From Rhodobacteraceae bacterium UBA2553 (GTDB taxonomy: Bacteria; Pseudomonadota; Alphaproteobacteria; Rhodobacterales; Rhodobacteraceae), in assembly GCA_002340515.1 (NCBI GenBank), contig DDMF01000049.1, positions 262 to 5,898 on the forward strand: a stretch of 5,637 bases of DNA, given 5' to 3'. Positions 4,889 through 5,637 of this stretch are shown here, one piece after another. Made by a program: the position numbers and the translations under genes. The notes beneath the pieces are model-generated. The model was not told where the DNA came from and did no database searches. It was given only the letters and a program-made list of their open reading frames with translations. The stretch's first letter is position 1. Each line of letters starts with the position of its first letter.

Positions 4889-5637
4889 ATGTCTGCTGCC
4901 CCCCATCTAGAAACCGCTACACCCACTGCCTGTCTTGCCCTTGCGGATGGCACCGTCTTTTACGGGGTGGGCTTCGGCGCCACTGGCACCACAACGGCTG
5001 AGCTGTGTTTTAACACCGCCATGACCGGCTATCAGGAAATCATGACCGATCCCAGCTATGCGGGCCAGGTTGTGACCTTCACCTTTCCCCATATCGGCAA
5101 CACGGGTGTGACCCCCGAAGATGACGAAACCGGCGACCCTGTGGCCGCGGGCATGGTGGTGAAATGGGACCCGACCGAGCCGTCGAGCTGGCGGTCAACT
5201 GACGACCTGACAAGCTGGCTGGCCAAACGGGGCCGCATTGGCATGGGCGGTGTTGATACCCGCCGCCTGACCCGCGCAATCCGCCAGCAAGGCGCGCCAC
5301 ATGTGGCCATTGCCCACGACCCAGAGGGTAACTTCGACGTGGAAGCTTTGGTCGCCCAAGCCCGTGCATTTTCTGGCCTTGAAGGTCTGGATCTGGCCAA
5401 AGAGGTCACCTGCGCACAGTCTTACAACTGGAACGAAATGCGGTGGGCATGGCCTGATGGCTACCCAACCCAAACCGCCCCACGCCACAAGGTGGTCGCA
5501 TTGGATTTTGGCGCCAAACGCAACATCCTGCGCTGTCTTGCGTCGGCGGGTTGTGACGTGACCGTGTTGCCCGCCACCGCCACCGCCGCCGAAGTTCTGG
5601 CACATAACCCGGACGGCGTGTTCCTGTCCAACGGTCC
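4889..5637 (+). CDS. carA: Carbamoyl-phosphate synthase small (glutaminase) subunit, N-terminal part
   Basis: CarA hydrolyses glutamine and passes ammonia to CarB, which makes carbamoyl phosphate for pyrimidine and arginine synthesis in the cytoplasm. The window holds 249 complete codons of a gene that normally encodes about 380 residues; it runs off the right edge with no stop. Present are the N-terminal CarA domain with LADGTVFYG (18-26), ELCFNTAMTGYQEIMTDPSY (38-57), FPHIGNTG (66-73), DTRRLTRAIR (123-132) and GLDLAKEV (166-173), then the beginning of the class I glutamine amidotransferase domain with VVALDFGAKRNILR (202-215) and PDGVFLSNGP at the edge. The catalytic Cys of the GxCxGHQ motif and the His/Glu pair lie beyond the window, so activity cannot be judged. 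The ATG at 4889 follows GGAG by 8 nt. The N-terminus is about eleven residues longer than in E. coli before the LADGT block. Confidence 0.97.
   Translation, partial: MSAAPHLETATPTACLALADGTVFYGVGFGATGTTTAELCFNTAMTGYQEIMTDPSYAGQVVTFTFPHIGNTGVTPEDDETGDPVAAGMVVKWDPTEPSSWRSTDDLTSWLAKRGRIGMGGVDTRRLTRAIRQQGAPHVAIAHDPEGNFDVEALVAQARAFSGLEGLDLAKEVTCAQSYNWNEMRWAWPDGYPTQTAPRHKVVALDFGAKRNILRCLASAGCDVTVLPATATAAEVLAHNPDGVFLSNG

Noticed and set aside
5571..5590. CCGCCACCGCCACCGCCGCC low-complexity run
   Set aside because: It is simply the Ala/Thr codons of CarA residues 229-234, not an independent repeat element.
1..5637. A previously undescribed multi-gene system, phage, CRISPR or mobile element
   Set aside because: All genes but one belong to known core families in an expected order. 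There is no transposase, integrase, toxin pair, repeat array or base-composition shift visible.

Overview
This window is core chromosome of an alphaproteobacterium of the Rhodobacteraceae (Roseobacter/Paracoccus relatives). The evidence is the cytochrome c oxidase subunit I, which from memory is close to Paracoccus denitrificans CtaD along its whole length; a c550-type cytochrome directly upstream of it, the same order as cycA-ctaD in Paracoccus; a DUF2244 protein of the Rhodobacteraceae type; and an intergenic block ending CACCCCGGGATATTTATGG, which resembles a sequence that recurs in genomes of this family.

Layout. (1) 1-248: 3' end of lipB (octanoyltransferase), plus strand. (2) 249-738: about 490 bases with no convincing gene, holding small hairpins and the leader of the next gene. 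(3) 739-1227: secreted c550/c2-type cytochrome, closed by an intrinsic terminator. (4) 1413-3104: ctaD, complete, with a strong ribosome binding site and an 11-bp terminator hairpin. (5) 3169-3228: tandem mini-hairpins plus a family-type conserved tail, then a DUF2244 membrane protein (3236-3739). (6) Convergent to it on the minus strand: a small lipoprotein of unknown function (3787-4137), and upstream of that a GatB/YqeY-domain protein (4228-4692), with a symmetric terminator between the two. (7) A 196-bp divergent control region, then the 5' part of carA (4889 to the window end).

How the genes relate. The cytochrome and CtaD form one functional pair: the periplasmic c550 can carry electrons from the bc1 complex to the aa3 oxidase, whose catalytic subunit is CtaD. 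They are probably separate transcription units, because a terminator lies between them. LipB (lipoate attachment), CarA (carbamoyl phosphate for pyrimidines and arginine) and YqeY are ordinary housekeeping genes with no visible link to the pair. I found no mobile element, tRNA, rRNA, CRISPR or defence system. The unexplained items are the lipoprotein, whose ribosome binding site sits 3 nt after a terminator, and several palindromes in the control regions. I do not see a novel multi-gene system here.
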